64,000 nt of DNA, taken from positions 248,001 through 312,000 of the forward strand of contig NZ_PCDP01000036.1 of the NCBI RefSeq assembly GCF_003240585.1, read 5' to 3'. Shown piece after piece: positions 46,668 to 57,653 of the stretch. The translations under genes and the position numbers were made by a program. Below the pieces are notes generated by a model. That model did no database searches. It was not told the origin of the DNA and saw only the letters and a list, made by a program, of their open reading frames with translations. This stretch comes from Arminella tubonensis. Its GTDB lineage: Bacteria > Pseudomonadota > Alphaproteobacteria > Rhizobiales > Rhizobiaceae. Position 1 is the first letter of the stretch; each line of letters begins with the position of its first letter.

Positions 46668-49211
46668 ATGTTTTCCATCGATCGTCTGTTGCAAGGTCGT
46701 CGTATCGTCACGAAGGTCCTGATTTTCGTCGTACCGCTGGTTGTGCTGATCGCCGGTGTCGGCCTTCTCGGTTATCACACCGCCAACATCCTCAATGGAC
46801 ATATGACGGTCACGCGGGCGACGATCGGCAATATCAGTGATTTCGAAAACCTGCAGGCGGCGCTCCAGGAATTCACGACCTCCCCGACCGATGAGACGCG
46901 CAAGGCGCTGACTGCCAAGATCGATGCCCAGGAAGATGGCGTGCAGCGCCTCAATGGCCTGCTGCCGACCGACGAGCAGCGACAGAAGGTGGCGATCGTC
47001 AGCGCGCTTGCCGCAAAAATGCGGACCCAGGCGGCGACGCTCTGGGCGCTGAAGCAGAAGCAGGACGAAAGCATCGACGCCATCGCCAAGGCGGTTCAGG
47101 GCATTGCGGCCAATGGACAGGCCGCGGCAAAGCAGATCGACATCATCCGCAAGGATTTCGGCGACAAGGAGACCTTCGCCAAGGAACTGCTCTACGACTC
47201 ATCCGCCTTCAAGGCGCTGATCGACAAGATGGGCAAGCTCCGGGTGCAGGTGCAGATGTCCGCGGATTCGAATGAGGAAATATCGGATGCGCGGCTTTAT
47301 CTCGATGCGATCCTCAAGCAGCTGACCGCCTCTCAGGCACTCGCCTCCAAACGCGGTGCTCCGTTCATTGCGACCGTTGCCGATGCGGCCGGCAAGTTCG
47401 ACGCGATCCTGAAAGGCAGCGACAGCGCCGACCAGAAGGTCCAGAATTTCGCTCCGATCCTCCAGGTGTTCGTCAAGAGCGAAGGCGACATGTCGCTGCA
47501 GGCGACCAAGAACAGCGACATGGCCGCCGACCGCTTCGTCAGCCTGGACAAGATCATCGATGGCCAGAAGGAATTGCTCAACTATGTCGACCAGGCTCTC
47601 CGGCTGATCGACCGCCTGCAGCTTCATGAGAGCCGGATGGTCAACCTGCGCGACGATGCTTCGCGCGCCGTTGTACTCGCCGATCTCAAGGACCTGACAG
47701 ATGCCGGCGCCAAGATCACCGAGCTCGGCCAGACGAACAGCACGATGCGCGACTTTGCCCCGCACAACAAACCACTGAGCGACGGCCTCGAAAAGGCTTC
47801 CGCCGACATGATGCAGTCGGCTGCGGACTGGAAGAAGACCCGGATCGAGTCGAACGCCATGCTGTCCGACGCCATGTCCTCGCTTCGCACCTTCGTCGCC
47901 CAGGCCCAGGAAATCGGCAAGGAAGACAGCACGCGTTCGGCCAATGTCTCGGTCTTCGTGATGATCCTCGGCACGCTTCTCGCCATCGCCGGTGGCCTGA
48001 TGCTGGTGGAGGCGCTCCGTGCGCCGCTGAAGCGCGTGACGGAAATAATGACGCGGCTTGCCAGCGGCGACCTCGAGGTTGCGATCGACGGCCGCAACCG
48101 CGGCGACGAGATCGGCGACATGGTCCGCTCGGTCAGTGTCTTTCGGGATGCTGCAGTCGAGAACGTCCGCCTGGAACGCGAGGCCGAGACTGCGCGCACG
48201 ATTTCGGCCGAAGACGCCGAGCGTCGCGGTGCCGAGCGCGCCCAGATCGAGGCCGAGCAGAAGCAGGCGCTGACGGCGCTGGCCGACGTGCTCAGCAAGC
48301 TTGCCGACGGCAATCTCGAAGACGAGATGCGCGAGGATCTTTCCGCCGACTTCATCGACATGGCTTTCACCTACAACCACGCAATCCAGGCACTACGCCA
48401 GACGCTTGCCGACGTGCGCACGACCGCCGAGGAAATCAAGGGCGGGACCGGCAACCTGGCAAGCTCCGCCGACGATCTGGCGCGCCGTACCGAACAGCAG
48501 GCGGCAGCCCTCGAACAAAGCTCGCGTGCGCTTCGACACCTCAGCGCCGTGGTCAGTTCCACTGCCGACCGTGCCAAGCAGACTGCGGTGACCGTCAACG
48601 AGACGCAGGCCTATGCCACGCAGTCCGGCGAAGTCGTCGCCAAGGCGGTCGGTGCGATGGGCGAGATCAATCGTTCCTCGGAGAAGATCAGCAATATCAT
48701 CAGCGTCATCGACGAAATTGCCTTCCAGACCAATCTCCTGGCGCTCAACGCCGGCGTCGAGGCGGCGCGGGCAGGCGAGGCGGGTCGTGGATTTGCCGTC
48801 GTCGCGCAGGAAGTCCGAGAGCTGGCGCAGCGTTGCGCCAATGCCGCCAAGGAGATCAAGGGACTGATCTCGGCAAGCTCCGCCCAGGTCCAGAACGGCG
48901 TCCTGCTGGTCGAACAGACAGGGTCCGCACTGACGCAGATCATCCACCACGTCACCGGTGTCCAGCAACTCGTCGCCGAGATTTCCGCTGCAACCGCCGA
49001 GCAGTCGACGGGCATCGCCGAAGTCACGCACGCGGTGAACCAGGTGGAACTGATCACCCAGAAAAATGCCGCGATGGTCGAAGAGAACAACGCCGAAATC
49101 CACGGCCTGCGCCAACGCGTCGACCTGCTAGCCGACAAGATCGATCGCTTCCGCACGGGCGACGCCGAGGGCGAGGCGGACTATCAGGGCTATGATTATC
49201 GGGCTGCGTAA
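46668..49211 (+). CDS. Methyl-accepting chemotaxis protein
   Basis: An 847-residue receptor, if ATG 46668 (MFSIDRLLQGRRIVTKV) is the start; the frame is open from 46521. The first membrane helix is VLIFVVPLVVLIAGVGLLGY. A long helical sensor region of about 400 residues reaches a second membrane helix, VFVMILGTLLAIAGGLMLVE. A HAMP domain and a linker follow. The signalling tip is EIAFQTNLLALNAGVEAARAG EAGRGFAVV, then ELAQRCANAAKEIKGLI. The helical sensor resembles HBM-type domains that bind organic acids, but this is a guess. No CheB-type methylation pentapeptide was seen at the C-terminus. Confidence 0.93.
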   Translation: MFSIDRLLQGRRIVTKVLIFVVPLVVLIAGVGLLGYHTANILNGHMTVTRATIGNISDFENLQAALQEFTTSPTDETRKALTAKIDAQEDGVQRLNGLLPTDEQRQKVAIVSALAAKMRTQAATLWALKQKQDESIDAIAKAVQGIAANGQAAAKQIDIIRKDFGDKETFAKELLYDSSAFKALIDKMGKLRVQVQMSADSNEEISDARLYLDAILKQLTASQALASKRGAPFIATVADAAGKFDAILKGSDSADQKVQNFAPILQVFVKSEGDMSLQATKNSDMAADRFVSLDKIIDGQKELLNYVDQALRLIDRLQLHESRMVNLRDDASRAVVLADLKDLTDAGAKITELGQTNSTMRDFAPHNKPLSDGLEKASADMMQSAADWKKTRIESNAMLSDAMSSLRTFVAQAQEIGKEDSTRSANVSVFVMILGTLLAIAGGLMLVEALRAPLKRVTEIMTRLASGDLEVAIDGRNRGDEIGDMVRSVSVFRDAAVENVRLEREAETARTISAEDAERRGAERAQIEAEQKQALTALADVLSKLADGNLEDEMREDLSADFIDMAFTYNHAIQALRQTLADVRTTAEEIKGGTGNLASSADDLARRTEQQAAALEQSSRALRHLSAVVSSTADRAKQTAVTVNETQAYATQSGEVVAKAVGAMGEINRSSEKISNIISVIDEIAFQTNLLALNAGVEAARAGEAGRGFAVVAQEVRELAQRCANAAKEIKGLISASSAQVQNGVLLVEQTGSALTQIIHHVTGVQQLVAEISAATAEQSTGIAEVTHAVNQVELITQKNAAMVEENNAEIHGLRQRVDLLADKIDRFRTGDAEGEADYQGYDYRAA

Positions 49212-49238
49212 AGCGTTCAGCGATCGATGAGAATTCGG

Positions 49239-49264
49239 AAGGCCGGGTCTTGCCCGGCCTTTTC
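49239..49264 (+). terminator. Intrinsic terminator after the chemotaxis receptor gene
   Basis: Nine-base stem AAGGCCGGG (49239-49247) with CCCGGCCTT (49253-49261), loop TCTTG, then TTT. It lies between the receptor gene and the convergent moaA. Confidence 0.85.
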
Positions 49265-49278
49265 GATTCCCCGTCTTG

Positions 49279-50343
49279 TCACCCGCCGGTGACGCTCATG
49301 TGGCGGGCGACGGCGGGTCGGTTGTGGGTGCGATCTATGATGAAGTCGTGGCCCTTCGGCTTGCGGGTGATGGCCTCGTCGATGGCGGAGTAGATGAGGG
49401 CGTTGTCTTCGGACGTGCGTAGTGCCGAGCGCAGGTCGGCGGCGTCGTTCTGGCCGAGGCACATGTAGAGTGTGCCGGTGCAGGTAACGCGGACGCGATT
49501 GCAGCTCTCGCAGAAATTATGGGTCAGCGGCGTGATGAAGCCGAGCCTGCCGCCGGTTTCCCTGACCGTCACGTACCTGGCCGGTCCACCGGTCGCGTAG
49601 GCGCTGTCAACGAGCGTGAACTGTTTCTCGAGATCGGCGCGCAGTTCCGACAGAGGCAGGTAGCGATCGGTACGGTCTTCGTCGATCTCGCCCATCGGCA
49701 TCGTCTCGATCACGGTCAGGTCCATGCCGCGACCATGGGCGAAGCGCAGGATTTCGGGTATCTCGCCCTCGTTGAAGCCCTTGAGAGCGACGGTGTTGAG
49801 CTTGATCTTCAATCCGGCCTTCTGGGCCGCGTCGATGCCTTCCATCACCTTCGACAAGTCGCCCCAGCGGGTGATTGCGTGGAATTTGCCCGGATCCAGG
49901 GTGTCGAGCGAGACATTGATGCGGCGGACACCGCAGTCGTAGAGCTCCTGGGCATGCCGGGCGAGCTGCGAGCCATTGGTGGTGATGGTCAGCTCGTCGA
50001 GTGCGCCTGCCTGCACCTGGCGACCGAGCTCGCGCACCAGGAACATGATGTTCTTGCGCACCAGCGGCTCGCCTCCGGTAAGACGGATTCTCCGGACCCC
50101 TTTGGCGATGAATGCCGAACAGAGGCGGTTCAGCTCTTCGAGGGTCAGAAGGTCCTTCTTCGGCAGGAAGGTCATGTTTTCCGACATGCAATAGGTGCAG
50201 CGGAAATCGCAACGGTCGGTGACGGAAACACGCAGATAGGTAATCGCCCTGCCGAAGGGATCGATCATTGGCGACGCGTCTGCCGAGAGCGGCGATGCGT
50301 TGCCGATTGAACCCGGGCCGATGGAACCTACGATGCTATTCAC
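49279..50343 (-). CDS. moaA: GTP 3',8-cyclase MoaA
   Basis: Radical SAM enzyme for the first step of molybdenum cofactor synthesis. 354 residues. The radical SAM cluster is CDFRCTYC (near 47-54) and SAM binding uses [10 protein letters not shown]. The second cluster lies near the C-terminus in [11 protein letters not shown] with one further cysteine following. A shorter start at 50268 is possible, but the longer N-terminus with [16 protein letters not shown] looks like that of rhizobial MoaA. It works with mobA/mobB nearby. Confidence 0.95.
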   Translation of the reverse strand: MNSIVGSIGPGSIGNASPLSADASPMIDPFGRAITYLRVSVTDRCDFRCTYCMSENMTFLPKKDLLTLEELNRLCSAFIAKGVRRIRLTGGEPLVRKNIMFLVRELGRQVQAGALDELTITTNGSQLARHAQELYDCGVRRINVSLDTLDPGKFHAITRWGDLSKVMEGIDAAQKAGLKIKLNTVALKGFNEGEIPEILRFAHGRGMDLTVIETMPMGEIDEDRTDRYLPLSELRADLEKQFTLVDSAYATGGPARYVTVRETGGRLGFITPLTHNFCESCNRVRVTCTGTLYMCLGQNDAADLRSALRTSEDNALIYSAIDEAITRKPKGHDFIIDRTHNRPAVARHMSVTGG

Positions 50344-50473
50344 AATAATCTCCGTAATGACCTTAATGTGTGCTTAGGTGATTGTTGGGTCAAGGGAAAC
50401 TGCTGAGAAAGACACTTGCGCGCCAAAGACCGCCAGCCTACTCCTGCGGTCTCAGATGAAGGGTGGGAAATCG

Positions 50474-50848
50474 ATGAGCGATGTTTGGCCGACCGAGTTG
50501 CGGGTTTCGAAGGATCGGCATCGCCTGCTGGTGACTTTCAACGACGGAGCGAGCTTCGATCTTTCCGCCGAGCTCATGCGCGTGCTTTCGCCCTCGGCGG
50601 AGGTACAAGGGCATGGTCCGGGCCAGAAGGTCACGGTTCCGGGCAAGCGCAATGTCGCGATCATCTCGATGACGCCAACCGGCAACTACGCGGTGCGCGT
50701 CGGCTTTGACGACATGCACGACACGGGCATTTTCACCTGGACCTATCTGCGCGAGCTTGGAGAGAATGCCGCCGCACTTCTGGCCACCTACGAGGCGGAA
50801 TTGAAGGAAAAGGGCATGAGCCGCGACGTTTCGGAAAAGCCGCGGTAA
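50474..50848 (+). CDS. DUF971 family protein
   Basis: A 124-residue protein: MSDVWPTELRVSKDRHRLLVTFNDGASFDLSAELMRVLSPSAEV, then VRVGFDDMHDTGIFTWTYLRELG. This is the small domain found at the N-terminus of gamma-butyrobetaine hydroxylases and as free-standing proteins. The start at 50474 follows GGGTGGG. Divergent from moaA. Some members aid Fe-S or Moco proteins, which would fit the setting, but that is inference. Confidence 0.88.
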   Translation: MSDVWPTELRVSKDRHRLLVTFNDGASFDLSAELMRVLSPSAEVQGHGPGQKVTVPGKRNVAIISMTPTGNYAVRVGFDDMHDTGIFTWTYLRELGENAAALLATYEAELKEKGMSRDVSEKPR

Positions 50849-50941
50849 CGGGACGGGCAGACCGATGGTGCCGCTCCCTCTGGTCGCCTGCCGGCCGCTA
50901 AGCTCATGCCAGCCGGAAGTAAAGGGTATGTTGGGCGCCGC

Positions 50942-52009
50942 TCAGCCCTTGTAGATCAGCCAGCTCTTGCTGAAATCCTTCTGCATTCCCTGTTGGTAAT
51001 GGGAAGAGCAGTTCCGGCCCGAATTCTTGGCGACATACAACGCAATGTCGGTGTTGCTATAGAGCTCGCCCGGATCAGCGGCTTCGGAACCCATGCAGAT
51101 GCCCAGCGAGATTGTCACCGGACCATAGTCGACGCGGGTGCGGGAATTCTTGAACGGCGTCGTCTCGAGCGTGCGGCGGATGCGTTCGCAGACCGCCATG
51201 ACTTCCTCTGACGTGTTGCCCTCGATGATGAGTGCAAATTCCTCGCCGCCGGTGCGGGCAACGAAGACGTCGCGCCGGACGTTTGAACGGATGACGGAGG
51301 CCACGGTCGCCAGGATCTTGTCGCCGACCGGGTGACCGTAGGTATCGTTGATCTTCTTGAAATTGTCGATATCGGCCAGCACCAACGCCGTCACCGGCTT
51401 GGTCATCGGATTGTCGAAGACGGTGGCAAGACGGTCGTCAAAGGCGCGGCGGTTGGATAGGCGCGTCAGCGAGTCTGTATTGGCGATGCGCTTGTATTCG
51501 TCCAGTTCCTTGCGGACCAGGTCCATCTCCTGCGAGCGCTGAGCGACGTTTTCGACCGTCTTCTCGCCGTGCGCCATGGTGGAGCCGGTCGCCTCGCTGA
51601 GGATGTCTATAGCGCTGCTCAAGAGGTCGCTGCTGGTAGTGGTCTTGGAATTGATGCGGTTGACGGTTTCGCCGAGCAGCTTGTTGTAGCTGGCGAGCGA
51701 CGTCTGCTCCTGCTTCAGCACGCGAAGCACGCCGTCGAGTTCCGAAATCAGACGCGAATGCGCATCGTCGAATACGACGCCGGCATTGTGCGAGAAATAC
51801 TGGGATCCGACCTTGTCGAGCTCTTCCTGCGTCGCGTTGCTGCCGAGCGCGGCAAGCTCGCGGGTCAATGCGGGATTGGATCCGATGTAAGCCTCGTAGA
51901 AGAGCTCGTAATTACGTGGGATCGGTGCGACGCCCATGGATCGCATGGCAAAGGTGATCTGCCCCGCCACGTCGGGAACTTGCGCCTTGGGCGCAAACAC
52001 CGTGCTCAT
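50942..52009 (-). CDS. Diguanylate cyclase (GGDEF domain) protein
   Basis: A 355-residue protein from ATG 52009 (MSTVFAPKAQVPDV). The N-terminal half is helical and soluble with no recognised sensory domain. The GGDEF domain starts at ANTDSLTRLSNRRAFDDRL; the active site is RTGGEEFALII (GGEEF). NFKKINDTYGHPVGD is the usual metal-binding part. No RxxD inhibitory site was recognised before it, and no EAL domain. Probably cytoplasmic. Confidence 0.93.
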   Translation of the reverse strand: MSTVFAPKAQVPDVAGQITFAMRSMGVAPIPRNYELFYEAYIGSNPALTRELAALGSNATQEELDKVGSQYFSHNAGVVFDDAHSRLISELDGVLRVLKQEQTSLASYNKLLGETVNRINSKTTTSSDLLSSAIDILSEATGSTMAHGEKTVENVAQRSQEMDLVRKELDEYKRIANTDSLTRLSNRRAFDDRLATVFDNPMTKPVTALVLADIDNFKKINDTYGHPVGDKILATVASVIRSNVRRDVFVARTGGEEFALIIEGNTSEEVMAVCERIRRTLETTPFKNSRTRVDYGPVTISLGICMGSEAADPGELYSNTDIALYVAKNSGRNCSSHYQQGMQKDFSKSWLIYKG

Positions 52010-52176
52010 CCGCGAACTCCTGAAATAATTCAAATTGTCCTTATTTTTTGTTACCTTAAAATTCTTTTGAAAAGATTAAGAGAATGAGTATCAAAGATTA
52101 TTCAAAGTCTATGGATATCGCCGTTACTTGCCGGCGCCTAGTTGAAGCTGCTGTAGAAAGTCATCTTGAAAAGGAA

Positions 52177-52205
52177 AAAAGAGACGCCGTGGAGGCGCCT
52201 CTTTT
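52177..52205 (-). terminator. Intrinsic terminator downstream of fumC
   Basis: Stem AAAAGAGACGCC with GGCGCCTCTTTT (one mismatch) and a T-run on both sides, so it can act in either direction. It lies between fumC and the start region of the GGDEF gene. Confidence 0.75.
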
Positions 52206-52251
52206 CTGATCGAGCTGAGTTCTGAACTTCGCATCCCCAGTCAGGTTGCAA

Positions 52252-53643
52252 TCACTTCGGCCCGATCATCGTTTCCGGCCGGACGATGGCGTCGTACTCT
52301 TCAGAAGTCACCAGCCCGCTTGCCAACGCTTCTTCCTTCAGTGTGGTGCCGTGCTTGTGGGCCGTCTTCGCAATCTTGGCGGCGTTGTCGTAGCCGATCT
52401 TCGGCGCCAGCGCCGTTACCAGCATCAGCGAGCGTTCCAGACCTGCCTTGATATTATCCTCACGCGCCTCAATGCCGACAACGCAATTGTCGGTGAAGGA
52501 GACGGCGGCGTCGCCGAGCAACTGGACCGACTGGAGGAAATTATAGGCCATCATCGGGTTATAGACATTGAGTTCGAAATGGCCCTGGCTGCCGGCGAAG
52601 GTGAGGGCGGCATTGTTGCCGAAGACATGGGCGCAGACCTGCGTCAGTGCTTCGCATTGGGTCGGATTGACCTTGCCCGGCATGATCGAGGAGCCGGGTT
52701 CGTTCTCGGGCAGCGACAGTTCGCCGAGGCCGGCGCGCGGGCCGGAGCCGAGGAGGCGGATGTCGTTGGCGATCTTGAAAAGGCCGGCGGCCGCGGAGTT
52801 GATCGCGCCATGGCTGAACACCATCGAGTCGTGCGCAGCCAACGCCTCGAATTTGTTCGGCGCTGTAACGAAGGGAAGGCCGGTAATGCTGGCGATCTCG
52901 TCGGCGACCTTCTCGGCAAAGCCGATCGGTGCGTTGAGGCCGGTACCGACTGCCGTCCCACCCTGAGCCAGTTCGCAAAGGCCCGGCAACGTCAACTCGA
53001 TGCGCTTGATCGCCGAGGCGACCTGCGCGGAATATCCCGAAAATTCCTGGCCAAGCGTCAGCGGCGTCGCATCCTGCGTGTGGGTGCGGCCGATCTTGAT
53101 GATATGCGCAAACGCCTTGACCTTGACCTCGAGCGCCGCGTGCAGATGCTTCAAGGCGGGGAGCAGATGGTGGACGATCTGTTCGGCGCAGGCGATGTGC
53201 ATCGCGGTCGGATAGGTGTCGTTCGACGACTGGCTCATGTTGACGTGATCATTCGGATGGACAGGCTTCTTCGAGCCCATGACGCCGCCGAGCATCTCGA
53301 TGGCCCGGTTGGAGATGACCTCGTTGGCGTTCATGTTCGATTGCGTGCCTGATCCGGTCTGCCAGACGACCAGCGGGAAGTGTTCGTCAAGCTTGCCGTC
53401 GACCACTTCCTGCGCTGCCGCCGCGATCACTTTGCCGAGTTCCGGATCGAGCTGGCCGAGTTCCACATTGGCGCGGGCGGCAGCCTGCTTGACGATGCCG
53501 AGCGCGCGGACGATCGACAGCGGCTGCTTTTCCCAGCCGATCTTGAAATTGCCGAGCGAACGTTGCGCCTGCGCCCCCCAATAGCGGTCGCTGGCCACTT
53601 CGATCGGGCCAAAGGTATCGGTTTCCGTGCGGGTCGAAGTCAT
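52252..53643 (-). CDS. fumC: Class II fumarate hydratase FumC
   Basis: Converts fumarate to malate in the TCA cycle without an Fe-S cluster. 463 residues from ATG 53643 ([25 protein letters not shown]). The family signature [15 protein letters not shown] is intact, with the active-site Ser/Lys loop, and [14 protein letters not shown], a substrate-binding region. The upstream extension to 53715 is probably leader. Confidence 0.97.
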   Translation of the reverse strand: MTSTRTETDTFGPIEVASDRYWGAQAQRSLGNFKIGWEKQPLSIVRALGIVKQAAARANVELGQLDPELGKVIAAAAQEVVDGKLDEHFPLVVWQTGSGTQSNMNANEVISNRAIEMLGGVMGSKKPVHPNDHVNMSQSSNDTYPTAMHIACAEQIVHHLLPALKHLHAALEVKVKAFAHIIKIGRTHTQDATPLTLGQEFSGYSAQVASAIKRIELTLPGLCELAQGGTAVGTGLNAPIGFAEKVADEIASITGLPFVTAPNKFEALAAHDSMVFSHGAINSAAAGLFKIANDIRLLGSGPRAGLGELSLPENEPGSSIMPGKVNPTQCEALTQVCAHVFGNNAALTFAGSQGHFELNVYNPMMAYNFLQSVQLLGDAAVSFTDNCVVGIEAREDNIKAGLERSLMLVTALAPKIGYDNAAKIAKTAHKHGTTLKEEALASGLVTSEEYDAIVRPETMIGPK

Positions 53644-54044
53644 TGACGTTGTCTTTCCTAATGCTGTGGACGGGGCAAAGAGTTGGTGCCGTTTATAGGT
53701 CCGATCGGCGCTCAATAAAACAGTCGAAATCGGTCTTTTGTGATGTCAGCTGTCATGATTGCTTGGGGCGGCGGAAGGTCGTGCCTTTTATGACACTGTT
53801 GGTAGATATTCGTTTTTCGTCCACCGGACGTCTTCAAAATGCAGCATAAAATGGAGTAAAAAATTAACTAATAATTTCATAATTTTGTGTGAGCTAAACA
53901 GCGAGTGACGCTGCGTCTTTCTCACGTAAAGTTGAGGTGCCGAAACGTCGGCAAGACGGTGCCGTTTTGTTTTAATTGATTGAGCGATGTTCTACAATTG
54001 CGTCAATTGATCTGGACATCGACTCGCCTGCGCGAAGCTACAGC
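53644..54044. other. AT-rich intergenic region between fumC and the L,D-transpeptidase gene
   Basis: Divergent promoter region, with AT-rich sequence around 53845-53900. A frame from 53643 to 53849 is not coding. No promoter box could be fixed with confidence. Confidence 0.4.
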
Positions 54045-55958
54045 ATGAATACGGGGACTGATTTGAGAATGACACTTTTGACGAAAGCCGCAGCATCCGT
54101 ACTTGCACTTTCCTGCAGCATGGCAGCGATGGGCGCCACGTCGGCGAACGCGATGACGTTCATGGATTTCATCCGTGGCGGCAGGGGAAATGCGCAGCAG
54201 CAAAGCACGATGGTCAACCCGACCATGCCGATCGCGCCGGTGCCAGGTGACAGCCAGGTGAAGGGGCCTTTGCCGACTGTCGATGCGCCGCGCTACTATA
54301 CCTACAAGGCCGAGCCGATGCGTCTGGTTGCGACCGGAAGGTTCGCAGATCCCGTCGTTACGGGTGCCGTTGCTGACGCGTCGACCACGCCGGTCAATGT
54401 TGATCCGTCGAACGCTCAGCGTCGGTCTCTGGCCGAAGCCAAGGTGATGGCGACCAATGACGTCGCCAAGGCACTGGAGTCCTACTATGGCGACGGCAGC
54501 AGGCCGCTGGTCTGGGTCTCGGACAGCGGAGTGAACGACAGCGCCAAGGCGGCTCTTGCCGTGCTGGCTGATGCCGGTTCCGTGGGGCTTGACCCGGCAG
54601 ACTATGCCGTGCGCGTCCCGACGATCGATAGCGGCAGCGTCAATCCGGCAGATCGCGATCATGCGCTGACGCAGTTCGAACTTTCGCTGTCCGCCAAGGT
54701 CCTCGCCTATGTGCAGGACACTATCCGCGGTCGGCTCGATCCCAACAAGATATCCGGCTATCACGACTTCAAGCGCAAGGACGTCAAGCTGGACGCGGTG
54801 CTGAAGCTCATCAAGGCGAGCCCCGACGTTGCGGCCTACCTGAACAGCCGCTCTCCATCGAATCCTGAATTCCTGGCGTTGAAGGCCGAACTTGCCAAAT
54901 TGAAAGCTGCCAGCAGCAACGATGGCAGCCACCTGTCGATCACGCTGAGCGGCATCATCAAGCCGGGCGACAGCTCGCCGCAGATCGCCAATATCATCAA
55001 GGGTATCCAGCAGCGCGGTTCCGATGCGCTTAAGGCCGATCATGCAGCTGTTCTCGCCTCCTATCAGCAGACGCCCGAATACACGCCCGACCTCGTCTCG
55101 CTGGTCGAGGGTTTCCAGAAGGAAAAGGGCCTGACGGCAGACGGCGTGATCGGACAATCGACGGTTCGCGCCATGGTCGGCGAAAACAGCAATGCCAAGA
55201 TCCAGAAGCTGAACATTGCGATGGAGCAGATGCGCTGGCTTCCGGCCGATCTCGGCCCGCGCTACGTCTTCATCAACCAGCCGGCCTACATGGTCTATTA
55301 CCACAATAACAACAAGGAAGAGCTGGCGATGCGTGTCGTCGTCGGCGGCAAAGCGCACCAGACCTTCTTCTTCGAAGATCAGATCCAGACCGTTGAATTC
55401 AACCCCTATTGGGGGGTTCCGCAGTCGATCATCATCAACGAGATGCTGCCGAAGCTGCGCGCCGATCCGAACTATCTCGACCGGACGGGCTATCAGGTCG
55501 AGGTGAACGGGCATGCTGTTCCGTCGTCCAGCGTCGACTGGTACGGCTCGACGAAGTCGATCGCCGTTCGCCAGCCGCCAAGCAGCGACAATGCGCTGGG
55601 CGAATTGAAGATCCTCTTCCCGAACAGCCATGCGATCTACATGCATGACACGCCGTCGAAGAGCTTCTTCAAGAAGGACATGCGCGCGCTTAGCCACGGC
55701 TGCGTCCGTCTCGCCGACCCACGTGCGATGGCTGCGGCGGTGCTGAACACAACGGTCGCCGACGTCGCCAAGCAGATCGCAAACGGTGAAAACAAGGCCG
55801 TGCCGGTGCCGCAGAAGGTACCTGTCTACATCGCCTACTTCACGGCGTGGCCGAACAAGGATGGCGTCGTACAGTATTTCGACGACGTGTACGATCGCGA
55901 TGCCGCCACACAGAAGGCATTCGACATCACGACCAAGGCGCGCGGCGCACAGATCTGA
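54045..55958 (+). CDS. L,D-transpeptidase (YkuD domain) with a peptidoglycan-binding domain
   Basis: Exported enzyme of about 637 residues that forms 3-3 cross-links or attaches proteins to peptidoglycan. Starts are possible at 54045 and 54069; a signal peptide is seen in either (LTKAAASVLALSCSMAAMGATSANA). A PG-binding-type segment (LVSLVEGFQKEKGLTADGVIGQSTVRAM) precedes the catalytic domain. The YkuD active site is the HD...SHGCVRL motif (HDTPSKSFFKKD, then ALSHGCVRL) with the catalytic Cys. The middle part resembles the E. coli YcbB (LdtD) layout, with SMDGVV-type insertion loops before the active site. Confidence 0.93.
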   Translation: MNTGTDLRMTLLTKAAASVLALSCSMAAMGATSANAMTFMDFIRGGRGNAQQQSTMVNPTMPIAPVPGDSQVKGPLPTVDAPRYYTYKAEPMRLVATGRFADPVVTGAVADASTTPVNVDPSNAQRRSLAEAKVMATNDVAKALESYYGDGSRPLVWVSDSGVNDSAKAALAVLADAGSVGLDPADYAVRVPTIDSGSVNPADRDHALTQFELSLSAKVLAYVQDTIRGRLDPNKISGYHDFKRKDVKLDAVLKLIKASPDVAAYLNSRSPSNPEFLALKAELAKLKAASSNDGSHLSITLSGIIKPGDSSPQIANIIKGIQQRGSDALKADHAAVLASYQQTPEYTPDLVSLVEGFQKEKGLTADGVIGQSTVRAMVGENSNAKIQKLNIAMEQMRWLPADLGPRYVFINQPAYMVYYHNNNKEELAMRVVVGGKAHQTFFFEDQIQTVEFNPYWGVPQSIIINEMLPKLRADPNYLDRTGYQVEVNGHAVPSSSVDWYGSTKSIAVRQPPSSDNALGELKILFPNSHAIYMHDTPSKSFFKKDMRALSHGCVRLADPRAMAAAVLNTTVADVAKQIANGENKAVPVPQKVPVYIAYFTAWPNKDGVVQYFDDVYDRDAATQKAFDITTKARGAQI

Positions 55959-55981
55959 TCTGTCCAACCGCGGCCAATCAG

Positions 55982-56012
55982 AAGGCGGCCCACTGAGGCC
56001 GCCTTTTTCGTT
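55982..56012 (+). terminator. Intrinsic terminator after the L,D-transpeptidase gene
   Basis: Perfect 9-bp stem AAGGCGGCC (55982-55990) with GGCCGCCTT (55997-56005) and a T-run (TTTTTCGTTTTT). The convergent gph gene ends 27 bp further on. Confidence 0.9.
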
Positions 56013-56038
56013 TTTGTCTTGCCGATTCAGGCGCGTTT

Positions 56039-56716
56039 TCAGGCTCTTGCAAGCAGTCCTTCGACCAGATCTGGCGTCAGCTCGTCGAAGTGGGCGATGA
56101 TGTGGCTTGGGCCTAGCGTTTCAACGGCGACGTCGGAGTAGCCGAAGGGAACGGCGATCGAGGGTACGCCGGCGTTGCGGGCGACCAGCATGTCGTTGAG
56201 GCTGTCGCCGATCATCACGGTGCGGTCGAGTTTGCCGCCGGCGCGCTCCACGGTGCCGATGAGGTGCTGTGCTTCGGGCTTGCGAACCGCAAACGTGTCG
56301 CCGCCGGTGATCGCGTCGAAATAGTGCGTCAGCTCGAGTTTTGCGATCAGCGTCGTCGCCAACGATTCCATCTTGTTGGTGCAGATTGCAAGCTTGAAGC
56401 CGTTTGCCTTCAAGGCGTCCATGGCCGCGATGACGCCTGGAAACGGCTTGCTGTCACCGGGCATCGTGTCCGTGTAGAAGGCGACCAAGCGTTCCAGCAG
56501 TGGCGGCAGCGCTTCGGGGGTGAGGGGATGACCCCGCAGCCTGCAGGCGCTCTCGATCATCGCCTGCGCGCCATGCCCGACGAGGTGGGTCAGGTCTTCG
56601 TAGCCGACCGGTGCAAGGTCGAGGGCCGCTATGGTGTGGTTGAGGCTGGCGACGAGATCAGGCGCTGTGTCGATCAGCGTACCGTCGAGATCGAATACGA
56701 CGAGAGGAAATGTCAC
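56039..56716 (-). CDS. gph: Phosphoglycolate phosphatase Gph (HAD family)
   Basis: A 225-residue HAD-superfamily phosphatase that removes phosphate from 2-phosphoglycolate. Motif I is [22 protein letters not shown], with the nucleophilic Asp; motif II near AICTNKMES; motif III as [14 protein letters not shown]. The start is probably GTG at 56716 (VTFPLVVFD), after AAAGG. An in-frame ATG lies 13 codons upstream, so the start is not certain. Confidence 0.92.
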   Translation of the reverse strand: MTFPLVVFDLDGTLIDTAPDLVASLNHTIAALDLAPVGYEDLTHLVGHGAQAMIESACRLRGHPLTPEALPPLLERLVAFYTDTMPGDSKPFPGVIAAMDALKANGFKLAICTNKMESLATTLIAKLELTHYFDAITGGDTFAVRKPEAQHLIGTVERAGGKLDRTVMIGDSLNDMLVARNAGVPSIAVPFGYSDVAVETLGPSHIIAHFDELTPDLVEGLLARA

Positions 56717-56938
56717 GGGGGAACGACCTTTGAAAATGATAGCCAGAAGGAACATTCCCGCAGTAGAAGATCGTCCGGCCAAATGCAACGGCACCACTCG
56801 CGGGTATGCCTCCGGCTGGCGCCAATAGCGGCTTTCCCGGTGGTTGGCATTTCTTTCGGAGGCCGCTATTTTGGCTTTCGTTTGCCGGGAGAGCCGTGTA
56901 AACAGCACTCCAACGGAACGATCGGGAGCACGTGGCGC

Positions 56939-57640
<702 letters not shown>

Positions 57641-57653
57641 GAGCATTGAACAC

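Noticed and set aside
54003..55967. Long leftward open frame of 654 codons over the L,D-transpeptidase gene
   Set aside because: It mirrors a recognised exported enzyme and has no domain or ribosome site of its own.
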